Positions 1-7,453 of a stretch of 35,686 bases of DNA are shown in pieces. A model generated the notes under the pieces. It saw only the letters and a program-made list of their open reading frames with translations, ran no database searches and was not told the origin of the DNA. Numbering within the stretch: the stretch's first letter is position 1; the number at the start of each line of letters is the position of its first letter. The position numbers and the translations under genes are program-made. This DNA is from JADFRG01 sp046759305 (GTDB lineage: Bacteria; Chloroflexota; Anaerolineae; Anaerolineales; E44-bin32). The stretch spans positions 1 through 35,686 of the forward strand of contig JBHIBY010000025.1 in assembly GCA_046759305.1 (NCBI GenBank), read 5' to 3'.

Positions 1-818
1 TGGCCGACGACCCGGTCAAGCTAGTGGCAACCTATCGTTACGTCGCTTATTTTGGCATCGCAGGCTGGTTCGCCTCACTCATCCCAGCGCTCTTGCTCAC
101 CCGGACGGCCAGACCACGCGCCACCTCTCGGCGTTCGTTCTCCTTGTTCGCCAATGTCAAACACCCCGACCGGATCTTGAAGCTCACGCTCCCGGAGGTC
201 TGTGTGGCGTTTGGAGCCGGGTTTGTGTTGCCTTTGCTCAACGTGTTCTTCAAGCAAGGTCTGGGTAGCCCCGCGTTGGAGATAGGCACCACGTTTGCGG
301 CCGGCGAGGCGTTTCTGGTGGTGGGATCATTCCTCGCGCCGCTCGTCGCGGCCCGGTTTGGCAAGGTAAATTCAGTGGTGGCCACGCGCATGCTGTCCAT
401 CCCGTTCATCTTGCTGCTAGCCTTTTCTTCTGACGCGGGGAGCCTGCTTGGCTCGGTGTTAAGCGTTGCCGGTTTTGCTTACGTAATGCGTATCACCCTG
501 ATGAATATGGGCTCACCAGTACGCTCGGCCTTTAGCATGGAAATTCTGGCCCCGAGCGAACGCGGCACGCAGGTGGGTTTGGAGCACGCGTTCTCTGGTA
601 TGGTCACCGGGGGGGCCGCCTTTCTAGGTGCGCGATTGATGGACGCTGGCGATTTTCAAAGCCCGTTCTTTTTCATGGCTGGCGCGTACCTCATCGGCAC
701 GCTGCTATTTTGGCGATTCTTTAGAGGCAAGGAAAGGCAAATGGCACTTGTCCTGAAGCCTGTGGCTGCTGGGGGGCGAATATCAAATCAAACACGTGAT
801 GTACATGCTGGATCATGA
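1..818 (+). CDS. MFS transporter, C-terminal part (5' end outside window)
   Basis: The frame is open from base 3 to the TGA at 816-818, so the gene starts upstream; the GTG at 24 is probably internal. The roughly 270 visible residues contain about seven hydrophobic helices separated by short basic loops (for example RTARPRATSRR, then later VAARFGKVNSVVATR). This is the pattern of the second half of a 12-helix major facilitator superfamily permease. The basic loop followed by paired helices matches the MFS central loop and helices 7-12. The substrate cannot be told. The last codons overlap the start region of the selenoprotein-like redoxin gene, so the two may be co-transcribed. The family call rests on the hydrophobicity pattern and general resemblance only. 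Confidence 0.75.
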   Translation, partial: ADDPVKLVATYRYVAYFGIAGWFASLIPALLLTRTARPRATSRRSFSLFANVKHPDRILKLTLPEVCVAFGAGFVLPLLNVFFKQGLGSPALEIGTTFAAGEAFLVVGSFLAPLVAARFGKVNSVVATRMLSIPFILLLAFSSDAGSLLGSVLSVAGFAYVMRITLMNMGSPVRSAFSMEILAPSERGTQVGLEHAFSGMVTGGAAFLGARLMDAGDFQSPFFFMAGAYLIGTLLFWRFFRGKERQMALVLKPVAAGGRISNQTRDVHAGS

Positions 819-1368
819 AGGCATTCCCCTGCCAAGAGGAGGGATCAAAGCTCCAGATTTCACGCTTGATCAAGTAGACGGATCTCCGGTCAGACTAAGT
901 GAAATCCTGAAGAATGGGCAACACGTTCTCCTGATCTTCCTTCGCTATCTTGGCTGACTTCACTGACTAGAGCATGTGGTGCAGGTGCACCGCTTCCACA
1001 AAGAGTACGAGGCCCGCGGCGCTAATATTCTTGTGGTTGGATTTGAGAAGGAGGAGCGTGCGCCGGATTGGATGCGCCGCGCGCAAGTGAAATTCCCCTT
1101 TCTGATTGACGTTGATCGTGCTGTGTATCGAGCATATGGTGTCGAGCGGTCGATCCTTCAGTCCTGGAATCCTCGCATTCTCTGGTTCTATTTCAAGCGA
1201 CTTCTCAGGGGCAAAGGAGTGCCGATTTTCAGGGCTGACCCAACTCAACTAGGGGGAGACATCCTCATCGATCGAGAGGGACGTATCCGCTGGATATACC
1301 CCAGCAACGATGCCATGGACCGGCCGTCGGTCGATCAGCTTTTAGCAGCAATTGACAACATTCAATGA
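799..1368 (+). CDS. Peroxiredoxin/AhpC-TSA-like selenoprotein with UxxU active site (SelL-like)
   Basis: Read straight through two in-frame TGA codons (955-957 and 964-966), this gives one redoxin-fold protein of about 189 residues. The N-terminal strand segment IKAPDFTLDQVDGSPVRL leads into VLLIFLRYLG-U-L-H-U-LEHVVQVHRF, then ILVVGF, and ends in GGDILIDREGRIRWIYPSND and DRPSVDQLL. In AhpC/TSA-like relatives the segment after FLRxxG is Cys-x-x-Cys, and here exactly those two positions are TGA. A stable hairpin (976-993) lies at SECIS-like distance from both codons. Known from the literature: SelL proteins carry UxxU and form a diselenide. Inferred: this is a bacterial member that reduces peroxides or other thiol targets. 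The start is uncertain (ATG 799, ATG 805 or GTG 796), with no clear ribosome site, and it overlaps the MFS stop. The alternative is a decayed gene. Confidence 0.8.
955..966 (+). other. Two predicted selenocysteine codons (UGA-N6-UGA, UxxU motif)
   Basis: TGA at 955-957 and TGA at 964-966 lie in the same frame as the whole redoxin coding region and are separated by Leu-His. They fall on the two positions of the redox CxxC motif, directly after the FLRYLG strand end that precedes the peroxidatic residue in this fold. There is no other stop in this frame between 799 and 1366. Confidence 0.78.
976..993 (+). promoter_or_regulatory. Bacterial SECIS-like hairpin serving both UGA codons
   Basis: Bases 976-982 pair with 987-993 in a 7-bp stem with one U-G wobble (inner five pairs GGTGC/GCACC), closing a four-base loop AGGT at 983-986. 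Bacterial SECIS elements lie inside the coding sequence just after the UGA and usually have a G in the first two loop positions. The loop G at 984 is 17 nt after the second UGA and 26 nt after the first, both within the spacing described for bacterial elements (roughly 16-37 nt). No folding software was run. Confidence 0.65.
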
Positions 1369-1389
1369 CATTGAAACTGGATTGCTTGC

Positions 1390-1395
1390 TAAGAT
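1390..1395 (+). promoter_or_regulatory. Possible extended -10 box (TGC-TAAGAT) before the DUF6958-like gene
   Basis: TGC at 1387-1389 followed by TAAGAT at 1390-1395 lies 6 nt before ATG 1402 and 9 nt before ATG 1405. This spacing matches the apparently leaderless starts elsewhere in the window. No -35 box or Shine-Dalgarno sequence is evident. The box is an imperfect match, so this is tentative. Confidence 0.35.
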
Positions 1396-1401
1396 CCACC
1401 G

Positions 1402-1599
1402 ATGATGCGCCCTTCAATGTCGCCCGGCCTGACGCAGAACGAGATCCGGGATTCCGTAGTTAAACACCTGCCTGACGATCTGTATCCAGGTGGAGCGAAA
1501 GCCGGATGGTGGGCGAAGAATGTGCAACTGGATCAAGAGGCTAAGGGAAACTTAGTTCGAGAGGCCACCAAACCACTACGCTGGTATCGCGCGGCTTGA
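1402..1599 (+). CDS. Small DUF6958-like protein, N-terminally short
   Basis: The gene encodes 65 residues containing GLTQNEIRDSVVKHLP, GGAKAGWWAKNVQLDQEAKG and a C-terminal TKPLRWYRA. From memory this matches the C-terminal two thirds of the DUF6958 family of roughly 90-100 residues, whose members carry the GGxKAGWWVKxVQLDLEAKG core and end in KPLRWHR. The usual N-terminal segment is missing: an in-frame TAA at 1390-1392 closes the frame just upstream. It may be a shortened gene with a new leaderless start (two consecutive ATGs) or a remnant. Function is unknown. The winged-helix look of the core (helix, helix, GWW turn, helix) hints at nucleic-acid contact, but that is a guess. Confidence 0.55.
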   Translation: MMRPSMSPGLTQNEIRDSVVKHLPDDLYPGGAKAGWWAKNVQLDQEAKGNLVREATKPLRWYRAA

Positions 1600-1661
1600 C
1601 GAGTGGCTTCCCCTGTGCCTAGGCTTGGGATCCAAGGAGACAGGATTACATCAGGAGGAAA

Positions 1662-1799
1662 GGCCCTGGAGGACCCTCGGGATTAACCCAGTGAGTTCGT
1701 CAGGACAGACCCTGAAGAGCCCTCAGGATAAACTCTGTGAGTTCGTTAGGACTGGCCCTGAAGGACGCTCAGCATAAACCCTGCAAGCCCGTCAGGACA
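1662..1799 (+). repeat. Three tandem imperfect 46-bp repeats
   Basis: Units at 1662-1707, 1708-1753 and 1754-1799 share the order CCCTG-AGGA-CCTCAGGAT-AA-GTGAGTTCGT-AGGAC with an exact 46-bp period (CCCTG at 1664, 1710 and 1756). Each unit carries short inverted segments such as CCTGA/TCAGG. There is no unique spacer, so this is not a CRISPR array. The last unit runs into the stop codon region of the convergent OsmC gene (1792). It is probably a dispersed intergenic repeat family or a transcript-end structure. Confidence 0.8.
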
Positions 1800-2211
1800 G
1801 GCCGGCCTCCATCGTGATTTCGACTCCGGCAAGTGCGCGCGAAACAGGGCAGGTGGCCTTGGCTTTCTCCGCATTCGCTTGGAAGGCATCGTTCTCTATC
1901 CCCGGAACGTCTGCATTCGTAACGAGGTGAATGCGGGTCACCGTCCATCCGGTTTCCAGTTTCTCAATATGCACCTGGGCCTTCGTGTGCACGGAGTCAG
2001 GTGGGTGTCCGGCGGCGCTCAGCGCCGACGAAAGCGCCATCGAGAAACAGCCAGCATGCGCTGCTCCCAGCAGCTCCTCAGGGTTCGTTCCTTCCCCTTC
2101 CTCAAACCGCGAAGGGACCGAATACGAGCCCTCATAATCCGCGAACTGCATGTGTCCATGACCCTTAGCGATGCTTCCATGCCATATGGCAGTGGCTTCT
2201 CGAACTGGCAT
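1792..2211 (-). CDS. OsmC/Ohr-family peroxiredoxin
   Basis: This 139-residue protein is the normal length for OsmC-type thiol peroxidases, which reduce organic hydroperoxides or related oxidants in the cytoplasm. The two family cysteines are visible: Cys55 in the helix AAHAGCFSMAL and Cys121 in KATCPVSRAL. The N-terminal half has the typical GTNPEELLGAAHAGC block. It resembles the OsmC branch more than Ohr (SYSVPSRFEEGEGTNPEELL). A Shine-Dalgarno-like GGAGAAGAG lies just before ATG 2211. The gene starts 17 nt after the stop of the CheY-like gene, so the two probably share a transcript. The tandem repeat covers its last codons. Confidence 0.93.
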   Translation of the reverse strand: MPVREATAIWHGSIAKGHGHMQFADYEGSYSVPSRFEEGEGTNPEELLGAAHAGCFSMALSSALSAAGHPPDSVHTKAQVHIEKLETGWTVTRIHLVTNADVPGIENDAFQANAEKAKATCPVSRALAGVEITMEAGLS

Positions 2212-2227
2212 TTCTCTTCTCCTATGG

Positions 2228-2596
2228 CTACTCGGGGAGTACTTTCTTGATTACCGACTCCAGTTCCTCGATGGTGACCGGCTTTGATACGAAACCACTA
2301 GCACCCAGTTTCATTGCCTGATCAACTCTAACGTCCGAGGCCTCGGTGGACAGCATGATCACTGGCAAGCCCTTCAGCTCAGTCCGCATTCCGATAAACT
2401 CTAAGAAATCCATGCCGGTGACCTCTGGCATGTTGATATCCAAAACGATCAGTTCAGGTTTTTGACCCGCAAGCAATGCCTGGGCAGCTGTGCGCGCTTC
2501 ACGCCAGGTCCGCACCTCAAAATCAAGCAACTCAAGCATCAGCCGCACGGCATGGCTCATCTCGTCGTCGTCGTCAATTATCCAGGCACGTCTCAT
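2228..2596 (-). CDS. Single-domain response regulator (CheY-like receiver)
   Basis: These 122 residues form one receiver domain and nothing else. The acidic cluster IIDDDDE is at residues 6-12, the phospho-acceptor Asp53 is in LIVLDINMPEVTG, a Ser/Thr switch is in VIMLSTEAS, and the conserved Lys is in GFVSKPVTIEEL. Without an output domain it must act by protein-protein contact, either as a CheY-like diffusible signal or as a phospho-relay step. No histidine kinase is adjacent. It lies directly upstream of the OsmC-family gene, which suggests a stress setting. A TAGAAT box lies about 28 nt before the ATG, and a GAGGAG run is 15 nt upstream of it, further than ideal. Confidence 0.93.
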   Translation of the reverse strand: MRRAWIIDDDDEMSHAVRLMLELLDFEVRTWREARTAAQALLAGQKPELIVLDINMPEVTGMDFLEFIGMRTELKGLPVIMLSTEASDVRVDQAMKLGASGFVSKPVTIEELESVIKKVLPE

Positions 2597-2632
2597 AGAT
2601 CTGACTCTTGTCTCCTCTGATCTAATTCTATG

Positions 2633-4480
2633 CTAGGCGATCTCCGCTTTGACTCGCTTCGCCAATTCGCGGTTGATTCCAGGAATAGTTTCTATATCTT
2701 CCACTTCCGCTGAGCGAATTCCTTCCAGGTCACCGAATGTCTGCAGGAGCGCCTTACGGCGAGCTGGACCGATCCCCTGGATCGTGTCCAGCTGCGATGT
2801 AAGGCTGCTCCGCCTTCGCTGGGTACGGTGATGGCTGAGCGCGAAGCGATGGGCTTCATCCCGCACCCGCTGTACGAGGAAAAGAGCCTGGGAATTCCTC
2901 GGCAAAATGATGGGGTCGGGCCGATTCAGTCGGAATAACTCCTCATGGCGTTTGGCTAAACCCACGATGGATACCTTATTATCCAAACCGAATGACTTTA
3001 GCACATCTGCCGCCCTGCGAAGCTGGCCCTTGCCACCGTCGATCAGTATCAGATCTGGCAACAGGCCGAACGCGCGATCGAGCTTCGTACCGGGGCCTTT
3101 TATTGCCTCCTGCGAGAGCTCCCAGCGTCGAAACCTGCGGTTCAGCATCTCCTCCATGCTCGCGAAATCATCCTGACCATGTACGGACTTGATCGTGTAT
3201 TTTCGATAAAGAGCCTTTTTTGGTGAGCCTTGTTCAAATACCACCATGGAGCCAGCGGCTGCTGTACCCTGGAGATTCGAGATATCGTAGCCTTCGATCC
3301 GGTTGGCAGGACTGGTCAAGCCGAGCGCCTCCTGCAGTTCGAACAGTGCCCGCACGTGCTTGCTTCGATCGGCTTCCCATTGCGCCCTGAGCATTGTCAG
3401 CGTCTCGGCCGCATTGTCAGCCGCCATCGCAACCAATTCCTTCTTCGCTCCTCGGCGTGGCACCGTGATCTTGATTTTTCGCTGCTTGCTGCGACGGTTG
3501 AGCCAGCTCTCGATGATGGTGGCTTCCTCAATTTCGAGCGGAAGCAGTAATCGTTGTGGAAGGGTGGCCGAATTTGCGTAAAACTGCTTTACAAATGCCC
3601 GCACCACCTCTTCGTCGTCAGCCTTGTTGGTGCCCTCCAACACGAAATACTCCCGGCCGATCATCTTCCCTCGTCGAATAAAGAAGACTTGGACGCAGGC
3701 ATTCCGTTCGTCCCGGGCGAAGGCAATCACATCCGAATCCAGCTTGTCCTTGGAAACCACCTTCTGGCCTTCGACGACCTTCTCGATAGCGGTCAGTTGA
3801 TCGCGGATGGCGGCCGCTCGCTCGTACTCCAGATCGTTGGAAGCACGATCCATCTCGCCTTCAAGCCGCTCCAGGATCGGCTTCGTTTGTCCTTCCAGGA
3901 ACCTGCACAGATCGGCGATCATTGTGCGATAGCCTGTCTGATCAATTACGCCGATGCAGGGCGCTATACACAGCTTGATGTCATGGTACAGGCAGGCTCG
4001 CAAGTCCTCGCCGGTGATCACTCGGTCGCAAGTTAGATAGGGGAAGATTTTCCGCAATATGTCTAGCGTCTGGTGCACGGCCCAAACGCTGCTGTAGGGA
4101 CCGTAGTAGCGGCTCCTGTCGTTGGTAACACGACGAGTCATCGTGACCTTCGGAAAGGGATCCGCCCAGTGCACTTTCACGTATGGATAGCGCTTATCGT
4201 CCTTAAGGCGTATGTTGTATTTAGGCTTGTACTGTTTTATTAGATTCATCTCGAGAATCAAGGCCTCGAGTTCTGAATCAACAACTATCCACTCGATATC
4301 CGCAATCCGCGTCACAAGCTCAACTGTTTTTCGGTCATGGGCGGCCGAAGCATGGAAGTAGGATCGAACGCGACTGCGCAAATTTACCGCCTTGCCAACA
4401 TAGATCACCCGGCCAATCTTATCCTTCATCAGGTAGCAGCCGGTCTTGGAGGGGATCCCTTCAAGCATGAGTCCTGGCAT
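2633..4480 (-). CDS. uvrC: UvrABC excinuclease subunit C
   Basis: The protein (about 615 residues from ATG 4480) is UvrC, which makes both incisions around DNA lesions in nucleotide excision repair. Visible in order: a GIY-YIG domain (GIPSKTGCYLMKD, VIYVGKAVNLRSRVRSYF), a short Cys cluster (CLYHDIKLCIAPC), a UVR motif (LEYERAAAIRDQLTAIE), an RNase-H-like endonuclease domain (IEGYDISNLQGT, ILIDGGKGQL, RDEAHRFALSHHR) and a C-terminal double helix-hairpin-helix (IQGIGPARRKALLQTFG, IPGINRELAKRV). The start at 4480 is preferred to an in-frame one at 4540. It is the usual UvrC N-terminus and lies 9 nt after a -10 box that sits inside the longer version. It diverges from the glycerate kinase gene. 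Confidence 0.97.
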   Translation of the reverse strand: MPGLMLEGIPSKTGCYLMKDKIGRVIYVGKAVNLRSRVRSYFHASAAHDRKTVELVTRIADIEWIVVDSELEALILEMNLIKQYKPKYNIRLKDDKRYPYVKVHWADPFPKVTMTRRVTNDRSRYYGPYSSVWAVHQTLDILRKIFPYLTCDRVITGEDLRACLYHDIKLCIAPCIGVIDQTGYRTMIADLCRFLEGQTKPILERLEGEMDRASNDLEYERAAAIRDQLTAIEKVVEGQKVVSKDKLDSDVIAFARDERNACVQVFFIRRGKMIGREYFVLEGTNKADDEEVVRAFVKQFYANSATLPQRLLLPLEIEEATIIESWLNRRSKQRKIKITVPRRGAKKELVAMAADNAAETLTMLRAQWEADRSKHVRALFELQEALGLTSPANRIEGYDISNLQGTAAAGSMVVFEQGSPKKALYRKYTIKSVHGQDDFASMEEMLNRRFRRWELSQEAIKGPGTKLDRAFGLLPDLILIDGGKGQLRRAADVLKSFGLDNKVSIVGLAKRHEELFRLNRPDPIILPRNSQALFLVQRVRDEAHRFALSHHRTQRRRSSLTSQLDTIQGIGPARRKALLQTFGDLEGIRSAEVEDIETIPGINRELAKRVKAEIA

Positions 4481-4489
4481 ATCGGCGCG

Positions 4490-4498
4490 ATTGTAGCA
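4490..4498 (-). promoter_or_regulatory. Extended -10 promoter of uvrC (TGC-TACAAT)
   Basis: On the minus strand TGC (4498-4496) directly precedes TACAAT (4495-4490). ATG 4480 begins after a 9-nt spacer. With initiation about 7 nt after the box, the mRNA would have almost no 5' leader, and no Shine-Dalgarno sequence is present. No good -35 element was found, which is usual for extended -10 promoters. Confidence 0.6.
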
Positions 4499-4604
4499 TG
4501 GGGCCCAAATACAGAGATCCACTCGGTCAGGTTGCTGCAATTTAGGCTCTAACCGCTATCATTAGTCTGGTGACCCAGCCAAGTGAACATCGAGGACCTC
4601 TCCT

Positions 4605-5918
4605 TTGACTGATTACGCCAAACGCAAGAGCCACATGACCACACTCCAGAAAGCCGCCCTCACAGCGGCGAACCCTTCAACTGCCGTTCGACAACATCTG
4701 AGCCTGGAGGGGGATGTCATCCTCGCCGGCGATCATCAAGTCGATCTTGCGCTGGAGGGAAAGATCTACGTTATTTCCATTGGAAAGGCTGCTCCGGCGA
4801 TGGCCTCGGCTACCTCTGCCCTATTGGGAAGGAAGGTTGCCGAAGGGCTGGTCACCGAGCCCCGTTACCCGGGGATCGAAGGCAGCGGCCCAAAGGCCAA
4901 GCTGTCGCGCGCGTTCCAGACGATCGCGTCGGAGCACCCGCTGCCTGGCCCGGGAAGCCTGGACGCTGGAGTGACCGCGGCCGCTATGCTGGCCGAAGCA
5001 AACGAAGGCGATGTTGTGCTTGTGCTGGTTTCCGGAGGCGCTTCGGCCATGATGGAGCTGCCGCTTCGAGGCGTCACGGTGGAAGAGCTTGGGATTACCA
5101 ATCAGCTGCTCTTGGCATCCGGTGCCCCAATCGAAGAAATCAATCAAGTCCGCGCGGCACTTTCGCAGCTCAAGTCGGGCGGGCTGGCCCGCCTCGCGGC
5201 CCCCGCGCGCGTCGTCGCACTAATGCTCTCCGACGTTGTCGGTGATCGACTGAGTTCAATAGGCTCAGGCCCAACGGTTCTGCGCACAAGTCAGCCCAAG
5301 CAAGCCATACAGGTGCTCCACGAGTACAGAATTTGGGAAGCGGTACCGAGTTCTGTCCGGGAGGCTCTTGAACGACCTCGTTCGAGACCGACGTCTGCCC
5401 GGCGACCGATCAACGTCCTGGTTGGATCCAACCAAACTGTAACTAAAGCCGTTGCCGAGAAAGCCAAAGAGCTGGGTTTCAATTCCAAGGTCGTGGCCGG
5501 GAACATGCGCGGAGAGGCGAGACTTGCCGGCTGGCGCATGGCGTCGCAGCTGCGAGCGGCGAAGGCCGGCGAATGCCTGATTATGGGAGGAGAGACCACA
5601 GTCCGTATTCGGGGAGATGGACTGGGCGGTCGCAATCAGGAACTGGCGCTCGGAGCGGCCACCGCGCTGGAGGGAGATGGCCGATTCGCGTTGGTCTCGC
5701 TTGCTACCGACGGCGTTGACGGACCAACCGATGCAGCAGGTGCCCGAGTCGATGATAAAAGCCTTCAGCGCGCAAAGAAGCTGGGATTTCACCCGGATGC
5801 GGCGTTGGCCAGGAACGATGCCTATCCGTTGCTGGACGCGATCAAAGCCTTGATCAAGACCGGGCCGACCGGCACCAACCTGAACGATATCGTCATCGGA
5901 CTCAAATACCGCGGTTAG
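4605..5918 (+). CDS. Glycerate 2-kinase (MOFRL/DUF4147 family)
   Basis: This 437-residue protein has the full length of class II glycerate kinases (GckA/TtuD type), which convert glycerate to 2-phosphoglycerate with ATP in photorespiration-like, serine-cycle or sugar-acid degradation pathways. The N-terminal DUF4147 domain shows VISIGKAAPAMA, VLVLVSGGASAMMELP and LMLSDVVGD...IGSGPT. The C-terminal MOFRL domain shows CLIMGGETTVRIRG, GLGGRNQELALGAA and LATDGVDGPTDAAGA. A TTG start at 4605 has GAGG about 9 nt upstream; ATG 4635 (MTTLQKAAL) is an alternative. The phosphohexomutase gene follows after 23 nt, so the two are probably one operon. Confidence 0.93.
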   Translation: MTDYAKRKSHMTTLQKAALTAANPSTAVRQHLSLEGDVILAGDHQVDLALEGKIYVISIGKAAPAMASATSALLGRKVAEGLVTEPRYPGIEGSGPKAKLSRAFQTIASEHPLPGPGSLDAGVTAAAMLAEANEGDVVLVLVSGGASAMMELPLRGVTVEELGITNQLLLASGAPIEEINQVRAALSQLKSGGLARLAAPARVVALMLSDVVGDRLSSIGSGPTVLRTSQPKQAIQVLHEYRIWEAVPSSVREALERPRSRPTSARRPINVLVGSNQTVTKAVAEKAKELGFNSKVVAGNMRGEARLAGWRMASQLRAAKAGECLIMGGETTVRIRGDGLGGRNQELALGAATALEGDGRFALVSLATDGVDGPTDAAGARVDDKSLQRAKKLGFHPDAALARNDAYPLLDAIKALIKTGPTGTNLNDIVIGLKYRG

Positions 5919-5941
5919 AATCCCCAACCGGAGGGCCAAGC

Positions 5942-7399
5942 ATGCCGATAACCTTTGGAACCGATGGCTGGCGAGGAGTCATCTCGGACACCTTTACCTT
6001 TTACAACGTTCGATTAGTGAGCCAGGCCATCGCAGACGCAGTTGCGGCGGATGAATGGCTCAATGGATCGCACGACGAGAGCTCTCCGGATGCGCGTCGG
6101 GCGGTTATTGGATTCGACACACGTTTTCTCTCGGATCGATTTGCGGTGGAGGCCGCTCGGGTACTAGCCGGGAACGGCATCCAGGTGTACTTGACGAGCG
6201 CCGACGTTCCTACGCCCTGTGTTTCGCATGCGGTGCGTGATCTGGACGCAATCGCCGGCATCATGATCACCGCCTCTCACAATGCACCTCGCTACAACGG
6301 CGTGAAGCTGAAGGCGGCTTACGGCGGTGCGGCGGCGCGCGAGCAATGTCGGCGGGTCGAGTTTTATTTCAACGACAACGAATCTCGAGGGCGCGGTCCC
6401 AACTTGATGGATTACGGGCAAGCGAAGGAGTCGGGCTTGATCAAACGTTTTAATCCAACCTCGAGCTACCACGACCATCTACGCACCTTGATTGACTTCG
6501 ATGCGATTGCCGAGAACCCCCTGCACGTTGTTGTGGATTCGATGTACGGCTCGGGCCGGGGTCAAATTAAAGGCATTCTCCAAGGCACGGGTTGTGAGGT
6601 AACCGAGGTGCGCGGTGAGATGAATCCCGGTTTCGGAGGTATCCACCCCGAACCCATCGCTCGCTATCTAGGAGCGCTCGCGGGTTCTATCGCAGCAGGT
6701 CACGGTCAGGTGGGATTGGCCACCGATGGAGACGCGGATCGGATTGGAGCCATGGATGGCCGGGGCGAATTTGTTGACCCCCACCGGTTGATCTCTTTGG
6801 CATTGAAATACCTTGTAGAGCAACGGGGATGGAGCGGAAAGATTGTGAAGACCGTCTCGACCACGCAAATGCTCAACAGACTCGGCCAAAAGTACGGACT
6901 GGAAGTTATTGAAACACCAGTTGGATTTGACCATATTGCGGATTGCATCCTGCACGAGGATGTGCTCATCGGCGGCGAGGAGTCAGGCGGTATCTCATTC
7001 AAGGGACATATCCCGGAGGGAGACGGGATTCTCATCAGCCTGCTGATGCTGGAGATGATCGCCTCGACCAGATCGGCGCTGGAAGATCTGGTTGCTGAGT
7101 TACTGGCGGAAGCCGGACCCTCGCATTATGGGCGGCTGGACCTGCGGCTAACGCGTCCAGTTCCCCGGGAAGAACTCTCCACGCGGCTTGTTGACGGCGC
7201 CCCAGTGTCCATCGGAGAGCTCGGTGTGGGGCAAGTTAGCAACCGTGATGGTGTGAAATTCCACATGGAGGACGACTCCTGGCTGCTGATCCGACCTTCC
7301 GGAACAGAACCCTTGCTCCGCGTGTACGCGGAAGCTCGCGAACCTGGCCAACTTCATGCGCTGCTGGAATATGGCCGCCAGGTAGCCCAGGCGGATTAG
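5942..7399 (+). CDS. Phosphoglucomutase/phosphomannomutase (alpha-D-phosphohexomutase)
   Basis: These 485 residues include all four signature loops of the family, which interconverts hexose 1- and 6-phosphates. FGTDGWRG is at the N-terminus. The catalytic phosphoserine loop is ITASHNAPRYNGVKLK (Ser112), the Mg loop is ATDGDADRIGAMD, the sugar-specificity loop is IGGEESGGISFKGH, and the phosphate-binding loop is RPSGTEPLLRVYAEA. The sugar-loop sequence GGEESGG is common to both glucose- and mannose-preferring enzymes, so specificity is left open. A Shine-Dalgarno GGAGGG lies 6-8 nt before the ATG. It follows the glycerate kinase closely. Confidence 0.95.
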   Translation: MPITFGTDGWRGVISDTFTFYNVRLVSQAIADAVAADEWLNGSHDESSPDARRAVIGFDTRFLSDRFAVEAARVLAGNGIQVYLTSADVPTPCVSHAVRDLDAIAGIMITASHNAPRYNGVKLKAAYGGAAAREQCRRVEFYFNDNESRGRGPNLMDYGQAKESGLIKRFNPTSSYHDHLRTLIDFDAIAENPLHVVVDSMYGSGRGQIKGILQGTGCEVTEVRGEMNPGFGGIHPEPIARYLGALAGSIAAGHGQVGLATDGDADRIGAMDGRGEFVDPHRLISLALKYLVEQRGWSGKIVKTVSTTQMLNRLGQKYGLEVIETPVGFDHIADCILHEDVLIGGEESGGISFKGHIPEGDGILISLLMLEMIASTRSALEDLVAELLAEAGPSHYGRLDLRLTRPVPREELSTRLVDGAPVSIGELGVGQVSNRDGVKFHMEDDSWLLIRPSGTEPLLRVYAEAREPGQLHALLEYGRQVAQAD

Positions 7400-7433
7400 A
7401 CTCTCTTCCCATTTCTACCGAATATACCCCCCG

Positions 7434-7442
7434 TGCTATAAT
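7434..7442 (+). promoter_or_regulatory. Extended -10 promoter (TGC-TATAAT) of the GTPase unit
   Basis: TGC at 7434-7436 and a perfect TATAAT at 7437-7442 are followed by 11 nt and ATG 7454. Initiation near 7449 would give a leader of only about 5 nt, and no Shine-Dalgarno sequence is present. No clear -35 hexamer lies at the usual spacing. Confidence 0.7.
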
Positions 7443-7453
7443 CGCCCATCGTT

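Noticed and set aside
976..1368. Separate short gene starting at GTG 976.
   Set aside because: It would lack the N-terminal strand and the active site of the redoxin fold, and the upstream in-frame codons continue the same domain, so a single Sec-containing gene is the better reading.
1662..1799. Tandem repeat as a CRISPR array.
   Set aside because: Units abut with no unique spacers and there are no cas genes nearby.
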